Made by a program: the position numbers and the translations under genes. The notes under the pieces are model-generated. The model had not been told where the DNA came from and ran no database searches. It worked only from the letters and a program-made list of their open reading frames with translations. Of a stretch of 64,000 nucleotides of DNA, positions 1 to 9,706 are shown piece by piece. Location of the stretch: assembly GCF_045207655.1 (NCBI RefSeq), contig NZ_CP108784.1, positions 6,696,001-6,760,000 on the forward strand, in the 5' to 3' direction. Positions within the stretch are counted from its first letter, which is position 1, and every line of letters begins with the position of its first letter. This DNA comes from Embleya sp045207655 (lineage in GTDB: Bacteria > Actinomycetota > Actinomycetes > Streptomycetales > Streptomycetaceae).

Positions 1-24
1 GGTGGGTGCAGTGATGACGATCAT
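1..24 (-). CDS. NAD(P)-binding (NmrA-like) protein, N-terminal fragment
   Basis: Only the first eight codons lie in the window. They read MIVITAPT from an ATG whose first base is at 24, with a GAGG ribosome site five bases upstream. This opening is typical of the first beta strand and glycine loop of NmrA/SDR-type NAD(P)H-binding proteins. Divergent pairing with a LysR regulator is common for such genes. The family call rests on eight residues and is tentative; the rest of the gene lies outside the window. Confidence 0.5.
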
Positions 25-130
25 GAAAACCTCGTAGGTCGCGCCGGTTCGTTACGCCTCGATCCTGCTGAGGATCGCCGTGCTGCCACAATGGGAACTT
101 CGGCACGGAATCATTGACTGAAATGGAATA

Positions 131-1111
131 ATGCTGGTGAGCAGCCCGGACCCGGTCATCGACGCCAATCTCGCCATCGCACTGGATGCTCTGCTGGCCG
201 AGAACAGCGTGACCCGCGCCGCCGCACGTCTGCACACCTCGCCCGCCGCGATGAGCCGCACCCTCGCCCGGCTGCGCCGCGTCCTCCAGGACCCCCTCCT
301 GGTCCGGGCCGGACAGGCCATGGTTCCCACGCCACGCGCCCTGGCCCTGCGGGAGGAGGCGGCCGCGGTGGTCCGCAGCCTCGGAGCGCTGCTCAGTCCC
401 GGCGCGAGCGTCGACCCCGCGGGCCTGAGCAGTACCTTCACCCTCCAAGCCGCCGACCTGGTCGGCGCGGCACTGGCTCCCGGACTGCTGCGACTGGGCC
501 GGCGGGAGGCGCCGGGGGTCTCGTTCCGGATCCTGGCCGAAGAACTGGAGGCCGGACCCGCCCTGCGCGACGGCCGGATCGACCTGGAGATCGGATCCAT
601 CGATCACGTCGACCCTGAAACCCGGGTCGAGGAACTGGTCGGCCTCCGCATGGTGGCGGCCGTCCGGCCCGGCCATCCGCTCACCGAGGGGCCGCTGACC
701 CCGGCCCGGTTTGCCGCCGCCCAGCACGTCGCGGTCAGCCGCCGGGGCCGGTTCACCGGCCCCCTCGACACGGTCCTGGCCGAGCGGAACCTCCGCCGGC
801 GGGTCAGCGTGGTCCTCCCCAGCCACCTGGCGGCGATGGCCCTCGCCGCCCGCAGCGACGCCGTCTGCCTCGTACCCGCCGCACTCCCCGGCGCCGCCCC
901 CTCGCCCCTCACCCACGACGCCGCCGCCCTCGGACTGCACCTCCTCGACATGCCCCTGGAACTGCCCCCGGTGACCATCGGCATGGCCTGGCACCCGCGA
1001 CACACCGCCGACGGCGCACACCGCTGGCTCCGCAGCACCGTCCGCCGAACCCTCTGCCCCCCGACACCAACCCCCGAGACCACCACGGCGGCCACGCTCG
1101 ACCCCGAGTAG
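131..1111 (+). CDS. LysR-family transcriptional regulator
   Basis: A 326-residue cytoplasmic DNA-binding regulator. The N-terminal winged helix-turn-helix (about residues 5-65) has the typical LysR pattern: SVTRAAARLHTSPAAMSRTL is the recognition helix, followed by LRRVLQDPLLVR. The remainder (about 90-300) is the periplasmic-binding-protein-like effector domain. The length is normal for the family. It is divergent from the truncated NmrA-like gene, with about 105 bases between the starts, so control of that neighbour is the simplest inference. The start is ATG at 131; an in-frame GTG at 137 is possible because neither has a strong ribosome site. Confidence 0.85.
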   Translation: MLVSSPDPVIDANLAIALDALLAENSVTRAAARLHTSPAAMSRTLARLRRVLQDPLLVRAGQAMVPTPRALALREEAAAVVRSLGALLSPGASVDPAGLSSTFTLQAADLVGAALAPGLLRLGRREAPGVSFRILAEELEAGPALRDGRIDLEIGSIDHVDPETRVEELVGLRMVAAVRPGHPLTEGPLTPARFAAAQHVAVSRRGRFTGPLDTVLAERNLRRRVSVVLPSHLAAMALAARSDAVCLVPAALPGAAPSPLTHDAAALGLHLLDMPLELPPVTIGMAWHPRHTADGAHRWLRSTVRRTLCPPTPTPETTTAATLDPE

Positions 1112-1221
1112 TACGGCACCACCCGGCCCGTGCGGACGCATGCGCGTTGGCAGCAATCCGAGGTGCGTGCGCGCCCGCCCGACGTCAGGTCCCGCCCGGC
1201 TCTGGATCGGTCGCACGACAA

Positions 1222-1248
1222 AGCCCCGCCACGTGAGGTGACGGGGCT
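1222..1248 (-). terminator. Hairpin terminator for the XRE/DUF397 operon
   Basis: AGCCCCG (1222-1228) pairs with CGGGGCT (1242-1248), with an additional inner CAC/GTG pair. Read on the minus strand the stem is followed by TTTG. It sits 16 bases beyond the DUF397 stop and between convergent genes, so it may act in both directions. Confidence 0.55.
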
Positions 1249-1263
1249 CGGTCGGCTGGTGGA

Positions 1264-1461
1264 TCAGGCAGCGCGCAACGTGGACAGCAGCGCGGACCAG
1301 GATGCGGGGGCGACCACCAGGTGGCCGACGCTCGGGTCCTTGGAGTCCCGGACAGGCACAACCGAGAAGCCGGGGGCGACCTCCACGCACTCCGCTCCTT
1401 GAGGGGCGCTGTAGCTCGACTTACGCCACGTCGCTTGACCGAATTCGGGCTCAAGGGTCAT
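1264..1461 (-). CDS. DUF397 domain protein
   Basis: A 65-residue protein with the DUF397 signature: W-R-K-S-S-Y-S near the N-terminus, the central ECVEVAPG-type strand, and VPVRDSKDP leading to a C-terminal hydrophobic segment. DUF397 proteins accompany XRE/DUF5753 regulators throughout Streptomyces. The best-studied pairs act in development and behave like a regulator with its small partner, somewhat like a toxin-antitoxin pair. The ATG at 1461 overlaps the stop of the upstream XRE gene in an ATGA arrangement, so translation is coupled. An upstream in-frame start at 1530 would lie inside the regulator gene and is unlikely. Confidence 0.85.
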   Translation of the reverse strand: MTLEPEFGQATWRKSSYSAPQGAECVEVAPGFSVVPVRDSKDPSVGHLVVAPASWSALLSTLRAA

Positions 1462-2288
1462 GTTCTGAACTCCTCTATCGCTGCCTTGATCATTTCCGCC
1501 GAGTCCTTGGGCGACGGCGCGCGGGCGCACACGCGATCGTACGCCCTTTGCCGACGCCGGACTTCGTCCGGGTCCTCGATCAATTGCCCGCTATCGCTGC
1601 CTTCCAGCCATACACCGGTGGTTCCATCGGCCAGTGTCATCAGCACCGTGGTCCCACCGAGAAGCGGATGCCCGCCGAGCTTTGACGGCCACACCTGAAT
1701 CGTCGTGCGGCTCGTGTCGACCTGCGGCAGCAGTGACGCGAGTTGCTGGTGTGTTGTCTCGTGGCTTCCGATCATCCGGTGCAACACAGCTTCGTCAAGT
1801 ACGGCCGAGTAGGCGGGCGGATCATCACGGGCGAGGGTGGACTGCCGTGCGATGCGCTCATTCGTGGCGTCGTCGATCTCTTCCGCTGTTTCGTATACCT
1901 CGCCATTGAGAAGCAACGCCCGCGCGTACTCGGGTGTTTGCAGCAGTCCGGGAACGACTTGGGGAGCGTACGTGCCGATCCGTACTGCCTTGGCCTCATA
2001 GTCGCTCAACAAGCGCCACCTACCAGGATGGCGATCGTCTTTGATCATCCGATACATGGATTGGAACATGAGCCCGGTTGCGAAGAGTTCGTCAAGTTTC
2101 GCGGGAATGTCGGATGGGATCGACCGCTGCGCGCGCTCGAATCGCGACAGCGTTGATGTGTCATAACCGAGCTTCCCCGCAACGATTTCAAGGGACAGTC
2201 CGGCAGCTTCGCGGTACTCCCGCATCAACTCGCCGTAGGTGCCTCTTGGGCCGGCCCCGGGGTCAATGGGTCGTGGCTTGAATCGCAC
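1458..2288 (-). CDS. XRE-family HTH regulator with DUF5753 domain
   Basis: A 276-residue cytoplasmic DNA-binding protein. An XRE helix-turn-helix occupies about residues 20-75 (LGYDTSTLSRFERAQRSIP). The rest matches the DUF5753/Scr1-type effector domain, including PQVVPGLLQTPEYARALL and the later LGGHPLLGG segment. The GTG start at 2288 is chosen because GGAG lies seven bases upstream and the family begins at about this point; the longer open frame to 2630 is non-coding in character. It overlaps the DUF397 gene by four bases and presumably works with it. The targets are unknown. Confidence 0.85.
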   Translation of the reverse strand: MRFKPRPIDPGAGPRGTYGELMREYREAAGLSLEIVAGKLGYDTSTLSRFERAQRSIPSDIPAKLDELFATGLMFQSMYRMIKDDRHPGRWRLLSDYEAKAVRIGTYAPQVVPGLLQTPEYARALLLNGEVYETAEEIDDATNERIARQSTLARDDPPAYSAVLDEAVLHRMIGSHETTHQQLASLLPQVDTSRTTIQVWPSKLGGHPLLGGTTVLMTLADGTTGVWLEGSDSGQLIEDPDEVRRRQRAYDRVCARAPSPKDSAEMIKAAIEEFRT

Positions 2289-2411
2289 ACCCGTTCTCCT
2301 TGTCCTTGCCAAAAAATTGTGCCCACGGTTCCGAGCTTTCGAGCGTACAGAGAGTGGCGTCATCATCGCCTTACTCCCAGTGAAGTCACGCGAAGCGGCG
2401 AAAGGCGTGTC

Positions 2412-2633
2412 ATGAACTCTCCACCCGAGGACAGCAACCCGGATCCGGGGCGACCCATGAGTGACGGGGTGGGGCTCGTGGTTCACCAGATCAACCTGAT
2501 CCGCACTCACTTCCGGCGTTCGTCCGAGCGAATTGGCAACTCGGCACCGTGGCCGTGGGGCGACGACCTTCCCGATCGGGAGCCTCCATGTGCATGTTCG
2601 CCGAACTGCTGCTATTTGCACACGGATCACTGA
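2412..2633 (+). CDS. Small hypothetical protein, Cys-rich C-terminus
   Basis: A 73-residue ORF from ATG 2412, with GAAAGG about eight bases upstream, divergent from the XRE/DUF397 pair. It has an acidic/proline N-terminus, a helical middle (VVHQINLIRTHFRRSSERIG) and a C-terminus ending CACSPNCCYLHTDH. The cluster of four cysteines with histidine could bind metal. I recognise no named family. Its position beside an XRE regulator gene suggests accessory or variable DNA. It could be a chance ORF. Confidence 0.5.
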   Translation: MNSPPEDSNPDPGRPMSDGVGLVVHQINLIRTHFRRSSERIGNSAPWPWGDDLPDREPPCACSPNCCYLHTDH

Positions 2634-2771
2634 ACCGCGTCGTCGGTTCGGCGGACGAGAGGCAAGACCGGGCGGCTAAGCGTCGCCCCCCGAAATCCGA
2701 CAGCGGCCGGGCGTCTCGATTCCAGGCGTGAGCCCGGCCGCTGCCTTCCATCTATCCACTGTGAGGCAGTG

Positions 2772-3086
2772 ATGGAGATTCAAGGGTATCGAGCGATCCA
2801 GGTCGGTACGCGCGTTCGGCATGTGGATGAGCACGCGGATTTGCCGGAGGGGACGGTGGTCGCGCTTCCCGCTGCGTCGACGCGGGTTGCCGTTGTGCAG
2901 CCGTCCGGGGCCGGCCGGTCGCCGTACCTGTGCCCGATCGGTCATCTGGTTGCGCTTGATTCGGATGGCGAACTCGCGCGAGTGGTAGCGGAATTGCGGC
3001 GCGTCGATCAGTTCGGGTGTGCTGTCGGCGGGCCGCTTTCGGTGCCGATCACACCCGGCGGCGAGTCCGTGCGGGAGACGAAGTGA
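2772..3086 (+). CDS. Hypothetical protein, coupled to downstream kinase
   Basis: A 104-residue protein without a recognised domain. The N-terminal half looks beta-rich (VGTRVRHV, GTVVALP, TRVAVVQ), a CPIGHLVAL motif sits in the middle, and the C-terminus is polar. ATG 2772 has GAGG five bases upstream, which is better than the GTG at 2769. Its stop overlaps the GTG of the next gene (GTGA), so the two are probably one operon and may function together. Confidence 0.6.
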   Translation: MEIQGYRAIQVGTRVRHVDEHADLPEGTVVALPAASTRVAVVQPSGAGRSPYLCPIGHLVALDSDGELARVVAELRRVDQFGCAVGGPLSVPITPGGESVRETK

Positions 3087-3859
3087 GCAGGCGGTACGGG
3101 TGGCATGAACTGCCCTGCCGAGTAGTCGAGTTCGTGGAGAAGGCGGCCGGGCCCGTTCGTTCGGTCGAACCGGTCGTCGGGCCGCACACCAGTTCCTTTG
3201 CCGCGACCCTCACCACGCCGACCGGTCGGGTCTTCGTCAAGGCCGCCGAGGAGGCGACGGCACCCCTTTCGGCTCGGGCGCAGACGAGTGAGATTGCGGC
3301 GAGTGGGGTTACCGGGGTTCTGTCCCCTCGGCTGTTGCGTCACGGGGCGGCCGACGGGTGGCGGGTGCTTGTGTTCGAGCACGTGGACGGGCGGTCCGTG
3401 CGGATGCGTTTGGATTCGGGGGATCTCGCGCAGGTCGTCGGGGTCGTGGATCGGATCGGGCGGATTCAACCCGGCCGCAGTGCCGGGCTGCCTACTTTGG
3501 TCGGACGGCTTCGGGAGCATCTGCCGCCCGGACGGAGTGGGCCGCTGTGCGGGAATCGGCTCCTGCATACCGACCTGACCTCGGCCAACATGATCATCCG
3601 GCCCGACGGGCGACTGTCCGTCGTCGACTGGGGGCAGGTGGCGCTCGGTCCGAGGTGGGCGGAGATCGCCTACCTCGGCGCGGCCCTGTTGGAAGAGGGC
3701 CACAACCTCGGCGAAGTCCGGCGCTGGATATGGCGATTCCCCGAATGGCGACGCACCTCGCTCACCGCCCGCCGCACCCTCGCCGACGCGATGGTCCGGC
3801 ACTCCGCCGACCGCGCCGGCTGGTGGATCAGCCTCGTTCAAGCGCCGATTGCCGGCTGA
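3083..3859 (+). CDS. Aminoglycoside-phosphotransferase-fold kinase
   Basis: A 258-residue protein of the APH/choline-kinase superfamily. The catalytic loop HTDLTSANMII (H-x-D-x4-N) is followed by SVVDWG, where the Asp binds metal. An N-terminal lobe with the strand VFVKAAEE supplies the probable nucleotide-binding Lys. It would transfer phosphate from ATP to a small molecule; the substrate cannot be inferred and resistance is not implied. The GTG start overlaps the preceding stop. It converges on a TetR gene with only four bases between the stops. Confidence 0.75.
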   Translation: MSRRYGWHELPCRVVEFVEKAAGPVRSVEPVVGPHTSSFAATLTTPTGRVFVKAAEEATAPLSARAQTSEIAASGVTGVLSPRLLRHGAADGWRVLVFEHVDGRSVRMRLDSGDLAQVVGVVDRIGRIQPGRSAGLPTLVGRLREHLPPGRSGPLCGNRLLHTDLTSANMIIRPDGRLSVVDWGQVALGPRWAEIAYLGAALLEEGHNLGEVRRWIWRFPEWRRTSLTARRTLADAMVRHSADRAGWWISLVQAPIAG

Positions 3860-3863
3860 CGTC

Positions 3864-4496
3864 TCACGAGTCGCCGTGTGCGCCTGGGTCGCCTCGCCGG
3901 CGTACCAGCGGTAGGTAGACCTCGTCGACGATCTCGACGAGCACCTCGTCGGGCGCCGTCGGGACCCCGCGCATGACGAACTCGTTGCGCAGCAGTACGA
4001 CCGCCACGGTGGCGACTCGGGGATGGAGCGCCTCGGGCGACGCCTCGCCGCGAGCGACCGCACGCCCCAGCAGCGTCAGCCAGCTCGCGGCCACGGAGTC
4101 GGTGGACTGCTCCGGCAGTTGCGCCGTGAACTCCGAAGCGCTGCCGGCAGCGGCCATGAGATCGCGCAACACCATGCCGAGCGGCGAACTCCAATGGCGG
4201 TTGGCTCGGCGGAGCAATTCCAGGACGTCACCGCGCAGTTCGCCGGTGTCGGGAGGCTGGACCGTCGTGGCCAGTTGCCGATAGGCGGCGATCCCCAGCG
4301 CGAGGCGGTTGGGCCAGCGACGGTAGATCGCGTTCTTGTTGGTGCCGGCGCGTCGGGCGACCCGATCCATGGTCAGCCCGGCGTACCCGGACTCGATGAG
4401 CTCGTCGGCCGCGGCGCGCAGGATCGCCTCTTCCAGGGCGACCCCGCGGCGCCGCGTCTGCCCGGTGCCCGGCTGCTTCGTCGGATCGTCCGCCAT
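3864..4496 (-). CDS. TetR-family transcriptional regulator
   Basis: A 210-residue repressor-type protein. The N-terminal TetR domain (about residues 20-70) reads AILRAAADELIESGYAGL, then the HTH MDRVARRAGTNKNAIYRRW. The C-terminal ligand domain is divergent, as usual. The ATG at 4496 is preceded by GGAAGAGG. It is divergent from the TIM-barrel gene, and the 117-base gap contains a perfect inverted repeat with 8-base arms, so it probably represses itself and that neighbour. Confidence 0.85.
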   Translation of the reverse strand: MADDPTKQPGTGQTRRRGVALEEAILRAAADELIESGYAGLTMDRVARRAGTNKNAIYRRWPNRLALGIAAYRQLATTVQPPDTGELRGDVLELLRRANRHWSSPLGMVLRDLMAAAGSASEFTAQLPEQSTDSVAASWLTLLGRAVARGEASPEALHPRVATVAVVLLRNEFVMRGVPTAPDEVLVEIVDEVYLPLVRRRGDPGAHGDS

Positions 4497-4513
4497 GGCC
4501 TCTTCCCGTGATT

Positions 4514-4586
4514 CGGTACCGACCGTTCCTCTCAACTTTGTACTTGCCTCCAGATCAGGCGCAAGTAAGGTACTCCACGTACCTTA
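4514..4586. promoter_or_regulatory. Divergent control region with TetR-type operators
   Basis: TAAGGTAC (4566-4573), five bases, then GTACCTTA (4579-4586) form a perfect inverted repeat of the size bound by TetR dimers. Just upstream are ACTTGC (4542-4547) paired with GCAAGT (4561-4566), and a palindrome CGGTACCG (4514-4521). The spacing lets a repressor cover promoters in both directions. Confidence 0.6.
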
Positions 4587-4612
4587 ACTATTCCGATCGA
4601 AGGGCATTGCGC

Positions 4613-5635
4613 ATGCGCGCCAAAGGCATCACGTACGACACCGGGTTCGTCCGCGACGGCACGAACTCCCGTGTGCGGTTCGACCCGGACGAGGTCGGGC
4701 GTGAGCTGCGCATCATCCGTGACGACCTGCACTGCAACGCGGTCCGCATCACCGGTGGCCTGCCCGACCGGCTGGAGATCGCCGCCCGGCACGCGGCCGA
4801 CCTGGGCCTGGAGGTCTGGTTCTCGCCATACCCGCTCGAGCTGACCACCGACGAGATGTCGGCGCTGTTCGCCGACTGTGCCGAACGGGCCGAACGAATC
4901 CGGCAACGCGCCCGCGCCGAGGTCGTGTTCGTCACCGGCGCCGAACTGAGCCTGATGAACAAGGGCTTCCTGCCCGGCGAATCCGTCGACGAGCGAGTCG
5001 AACTACTCACCCACCCGGACCGCCTGCGCGAGCACATCGCCGAGGTCGGCGCGCGCGTGAACGACTTTCTCGGCAAGGCCGCGGCCCTCGTTCGCGAACG
5101 ATTCGGCGGCCGGATCACCTACGCCGCCGTACCGCTGGAACGCGTCGACTGGACGCCCTTCGACATCGTGTCCCTGGACCTCTACCGGTCGGCCGAGACC
5201 GCCGCGCAGTTCGCCGAGGGCGTGCACGGCCTCGTCGCGTCGCAGCAAAAGCCGTTCGCCATCACCGAGTTCGGCGCCGCATGCTTCGGCGACACGGGCG
5301 CGCGCGGCCTGGAAATCGTCGAGCACGACAGGGACACCGGCATGCCGATCCGCCTGAACGGCGAGTACGTCCGTGACGAGGCCGGCCAGGCCGCCTACGT
5401 ACGCGAACTCCTCGAGGCCTTCGACGCCGGAGGCATCGACAGCACCTTCGTCTTCCTCTTCGCGCTGCACTCCCACCCGCACCGACCCGACGGCGACCCC
5501 CGCGACGACCTGGATCTGGCGAGCTACGGCATCGTCAAGGTCCTGGAGAGCCGCCACGGGGACGCCTACCCCGACCTGCGCTGGGAGCCCAAGGCCGCGT
5601 TCGCCACCGTCGCCGAGTACCACCGAACACACTGA
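4613..5635 (+). CDS. TIM-barrel glycoside-hydrolase-like protein
   Basis: A 340-residue protein of a family that, from memory, is often labelled 'abortive infection protein' in Streptomyces genomes without clear support. The sequence resembles a clan GH-A barrel. VFVTGAELSLM near the middle and FAITEFGAACFG later place two glutamates where the acid/base and nucleophile of such glycosidases sit. Strands such as CNAVRITG and LEVWFSPY match the early barrel. No signal peptide is visible, so it is probably cytoplasmic. ATG 4613 has AAGGG upstream. It is divergent from and probably controlled by the TetR gene. Substrate and phage role are unknown. Confidence 0.55.
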   Translation: MRAKGITYDTGFVRDGTNSRVRFDPDEVGRELRIIRDDLHCNAVRITGGLPDRLEIAARHAADLGLEVWFSPYPLELTTDEMSALFADCAERAERIRQRARAEVVFVTGAELSLMNKGFLPGESVDERVELLTHPDRLREHIAEVGARVNDFLGKAAALVRERFGGRITYAAVPLERVDWTPFDIVSLDLYRSAETAAQFAEGVHGLVASQQKPFAITEFGAACFGDTGARGLEIVEHDRDTGMPIRLNGEYVRDEAGQAAYVRELLEAFDAGGIDSTFVFLFALHSHPHRPDGDPRDDLDLASYGIVKVLESRHGDAYPDLRWEPKAAFATVAEYHRTH

Positions 5636-5824
5636 GCCGGCCGCCCCGGGAGTCGACGCGAACCGGGGCAACGTCCCGACACGGCCTCACGGAGGCATCG
5701 GTTTCCATCGAATCTGCGACCCCTATGGTCGAATGATCCTCGCATCTGCAAGGATGGCGATCCGCAAGTGGCGGCTTCTGCCGTGGTTTGCGGGTATCGG
5801 CTTCGCTCTGTGGGAGAGGCGCTC

Positions 5825-6271
5825 GTGACTAGGATCCCGGCCGTGAACATGTTCGGGATCGGTGATGCGGCGGCTCTGCTCGGAGTGAGCGCGGACACGG
5901 TGCGGCGGTGGGTGGACTCCGGTCGGCTCGACGCGCGGCGGGACGAGAACGGTCGGCGGGTGGTGGAGGGTGCGGCGCTGGCCGCGTTCGCCCGCTCGGC
6001 GGCCGCCGGCGACGCCCGCGCGGACAGCGAGCGACTCGGCTGGTCGTCCGCGCGCAACCGCTTCCGCGGCATCGTCACCGACGTCCGCAAGGACACGGTG
6101 ATGGCCCAGGTCGAGATCCAGGCCGGGCCGTACCGGGTGGTCTCGCTGATGAGCGCCGAGGCCGCGGACGAACTCGGCCTGCGGGTCGGGGTGCTCGCCA
6201 CGGCAGTGGTGAAGTCGACGAATGTCATGGTGGAGCGGACCGAGGGCGCGCGTGAGCACTCCCTCGAATAG
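5825..6271 (+). CDS. HTH-TOBE molybdenum-responsive regulator/binding protein
   Basis: A 148-residue protein with a MerR/excisionase-like helix-turn-helix (MFGIGDAAALLGVSADTVRR, about residues 9-28) followed by a single TOBE domain (about 75-140: RGIVTDVRKDTVMAQVEI ... GVLATAVVKSTNVMV). TOBE domains bind molybdate or tungstate. It lies 15 bases before modA in one operon and would couple oxyanion level to transcription or storage. GTG 5825 is preferred because GAGAGG lies five bases upstream; ATG 5849 is an alternative. Confidence 0.75.
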   Translation: MTRIPAVNMFGIGDAAALLGVSADTVRRWVDSGRLDARRDENGRRVVEGAALAAFARSAAAGDARADSERLGWSSARNRFRGIVTDVRKDTVMAQVEIQAGPYRVVSLMSAEAADELGLRVGVLATAVVKSTNVMVERTEGAREHSLE

Positions 6272-6286
6272 TGGGGAGTCGACACG

Positions 6287-7141
6287 ATGGGTGCAGTGGG
6301 CACGGTGCGGGCCAGACGTGCGGTTTCGGCGGCACTGCTCGCGGGCGCGCTGATCGCGCTCGCCGGATGCGGCAGCGACGACGACAAGGACGACAAGAAG
6401 GTCGGCGGGGCCACGCCGCCGGTCGGTACCGGCACGTCCGCGCCCGCCGCCGACGCCAAGCAGCTCAAGGGCACCGTCACCGTGTTCGCCGCGGCCTCGC
6501 TGACCGAGACGTTCACCGCGCTGGGCAAGCAGTTCGAGGCCGCGCACCCGGGCGTCACGGTCAAGTTCAATTACCTCGGCAGCTCGGCCCTGGCCGCGAG
6601 CATCAACCAGGGTGCGCCCGCCGACGTGTTCGCCTCCGCCGACGAGAAGAACATGAAGCTCGTCACCGACGCCAAGAACGCCGACGGCACGCCCACCGCG
6701 TTCGCCAAGAACACGTTGCAGATCGCGGTCGCGCCGGGCAACCCGAAGAACATCAAGTCGCTCGCCGACCTCAAGCAGGACGGCCTCAAGGTCGCCCAGT
6801 GCGCCCCGCAGGTGCCGTGCGGCGCCGCCGCCAAGACCGCCCTCGACGCGGCCGGGGTCAAGTTCACCCCCTCGACGCTCGAACAGGACGTCAAGGCCGC
6901 GCTCACCAAGCTCACCCTGGGCGAGGTGGACGCCGCCCTCGTCTACCGCACCGACGTCAAGGCGGCCGGTGCCAAGGCGGTCGGCGTGGACTTCCCCGAG
7001 TCCGCGCAGGCGGTCAACACGTACCCGATCGTCCCGCTCGCCAAGGCGCCCAACGCGGACGCGGCCAAGGCGTTCGTGGCGTACGTCCTGTCCGAGCCCG
7101 GCCGCACGGCCCTGACGGCGGCGGGCTTCCAGGCACCGTGA
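6287..7141 (+). CDS. modA: Molybdate ABC transporter substrate-binding lipoprotein ModA
   Basis: A 284-residue exported lipoprotein. The signal ends in a lipobox LAGC, followed by an acidic/Lys linker and the ModA domain opening GTVTVFAAASLTETFTAL. The family pattern continues with VKFNYLGSSALAASINQGAPADVFASAD and, near the end, the DAALVYRTDV segment. It captures molybdate or tungstate outside the membrane and delivers it to ModBC for molybdenum-cofactor enzymes. GGGGAG precedes ATG 6287, and the stop overlaps the modB GTG. Confidence 0.95.
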   Translation: MGAVGTVRARRAVSAALLAGALIALAGCGSDDDKDDKKVGGATPPVGTGTSAPAADAKQLKGTVTVFAAASLTETFTALGKQFEAAHPGVTVKFNYLGSSALAASINQGAPADVFASADEKNMKLVTDAKNADGTPTAFAKNTLQIAVAPGNPKNIKSLADLKQDGLKVAQCAPQVPCGAAAKTALDAAGVKFTPSTLEQDVKAALTKLTLGEVDAALVYRTDVKAAGAKAVGVDFPESAQAVNTYPIVPLAKAPNADAAKAFVAYVLSEPGRTALTAAGFQAP

Positions 7142-8027
7142 GCCGATCTCCCCGGGTGCGCCGCCACGAGCAGGTCGTGGGCGATCAAGCCGTACGCGAG
7201 CAAGCCGTACGCACGCCGTTCGGACGCAGGCGGGCAGATCGCCCCCGACGCGGCGGCGGGGCACCCCTGGCACTGCTCGTACCCGGCCTGATCGGCCTGG
7301 TGTTCCTGGTGCTGCCGCTGCTCGGGCTGCTGATCCGGGCACCGTGGAGCGACCTGGCGAGTCAACTTCGCAGTACCGAGGTCCGCGAGGCGCTCAAGCT
7401 CTCGCTGTTCACCGCGACCGTGGCCACCGGCGTCGTGCTGGTCCTGGGGGTACCGCTGGCCTGGCTGCTGGCCAGGACCGAATTCCCCGGCCGCCGGCTG
7501 GTCCGCGCGCTGGTCACGCTGCCGCTGGTGCTGCCGCCCGTGGTGGGCGGTGTCGCGCTGCTCCTGGTGCTCGGCCGCAAGGGCATCGTGGGCGAGTGGC
7601 TGGACGAGACCTTCGGCTACACGCTGCCGTTCACCACGACCGGCGTGATCGTGGCCGAGGCGTTCGTGGCCATGCCGTTCCTGGTGATCAGCGTCGAGGG
7701 CGCGCTACGGGCGGCCGATCCGCGCTACGAGGAGGCCGCCGCGACGCTCGGCGCGTCCCGCTGGACCGCGTTCCGCCGGGTCACCCTGCCGCTGATCGCA
7801 CCCGGCGTGGCGGCCGGCGCGGTCCTCGCGTGGGCCCGCGCGCTCGGCGAGTTCGGCGCCACCATCACCTTCGCCGGCAACTTCCCGGGCAAGACCCAGA
7901 CCATGCCGCTCGCCGTCTACCTGGCCCTGGAAACCGACCCGGAGGCGGCGATCGTGCTCTCCCTCGTGCTGCTGGCGGTGTCCGTGCTGATCCTGGCCGG
8001 CCTGCGCGAACGCTGGATGACCACCTC

Positions 8028-8031
<4 letters not shown>
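7138..8031 (+). CDS. modB: Molybdate ABC transporter permease ModB
   Basis: A 297-residue inner-membrane permease. A basic N-terminal extension of about 45 residues precedes the first membrane segment (LALLVPGLIGLVFLVLPLL); five to six segments follow. The cytoplasmic EAA loop reads EEAAATLGASRWTAFRRVTL and docks on the ATPase, and GEFGATITFAGN follows as in ModB/CysT permeases. The GTG at 7138 overlaps the modA stop and its own stop overlaps the modC start, giving a coupled three-gene unit. The extension is longer than usual, so a later start is possible. Confidence 0.9.
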
Positions 8032-9143
<1,112 letters not shown>

Positions 9144-9183
9144 ACGAGGCACCCGGCCCGGCGGCCCCACCTTCCCCGGCGCG

Positions 9184-9246
9184 ATGACGGCGCGCCCGAC
9201 GACAGCGCGGCCAACAGCAGCGCGCCCGACGACGGCGCGCCCCGAT
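9184..9246 (+). repeat. Degenerate tandem repeat upstream of vsr
   Basis: About four imperfect copies of a 15-16-base unit resembling GCGCGCCCGACGACG fill the space between modC and vsr. No function is evident. The repeat obscures the vsr promoter and start region. Confidence 0.6.
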
Positions 9247-9697
9247 GACAGTGCGACCGTGCACCATGGTCTACGTGACGAGCCTGACCACCACGGATGC
9301 GACCCGCGCGCGGATGAGTCGCCAACGCAGCAAGGACACCGGCGTCGAGGTCGCGCTGCGACGCGTGTTGCACGGCATGGGCCTGCGCTACCGCGTGCAC
9401 CGCCGCCCGCTCAAGGGCATCCGCCGCGAGGCGGACGTCGTGTTCGGCCCGGCCAAGGTCGCCGTCTACGTCGACGGCTGCTTCTGGCACGGCTGCCCGG
9501 TGCACGCGACCTGGCCCAAGCGCAACGCCGAGTTCTGGAAGACCAAGATCGAGGGAAACCGCACCCGCGACGCCGACACCGACCGGCGGATGGCCGAGGC
9601 CGGCTGGCTGGTCGTGCGGGTCTGGGAGCACGAGGACGCGGCCACGGCGGCGGCCAGGGTGCGGGAGGCGGTGATCGCCCGACGCGCGGCCGGCTAA
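9245..9697 (+). CDS. vsr: Very short patch repair (Vsr) endonuclease
   Basis: About 150 residues. Vsr nicks beside T:G mismatches produced by deamination of 5-methylcytosine and so protects sites modified by a partner C5 methyltransferase. Family hallmarks are MSRQRSKDTGVEVALRR at the start, YRVHRRPLKGIRREADVVF, the catalytic segment VAVYVDGCFWHGCPVH with an essential Asp and zinc-binding Cys/His, and VRVWEHE near the end. It lies nine bases before a cytosine methyltransferase on the same strand. The exact start is uncertain (9245, 9266 or 9275), with no clear ribosome site. Vsr genes also travel with MORC/Z1 restriction cassettes, one of which lies at 52-58 kb. Confidence 0.88.
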   Translation: MTVRPCTMVYVTSLTTTDATRARMSRQRSKDTGVEVALRRVLHGMGLRYRVHRRPLKGIRREADVVFGPAKVAVYVDGCFWHGCPVHATWPKRNAEFWKTKIEGNRTRDADTDRRMAEAGWLVVRVWEHEDAATAAARVREAVIARRAAG

Positions 9698-9706
9698 CCT
9701 GTCCGC

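Noticed and set aside
2319..2411. N-terminal extension of the small ORF at 2412
   Set aside because: The upstream codons cover the promoter gap of the divergent XRE gene, and the better ribosome site favours 2412.
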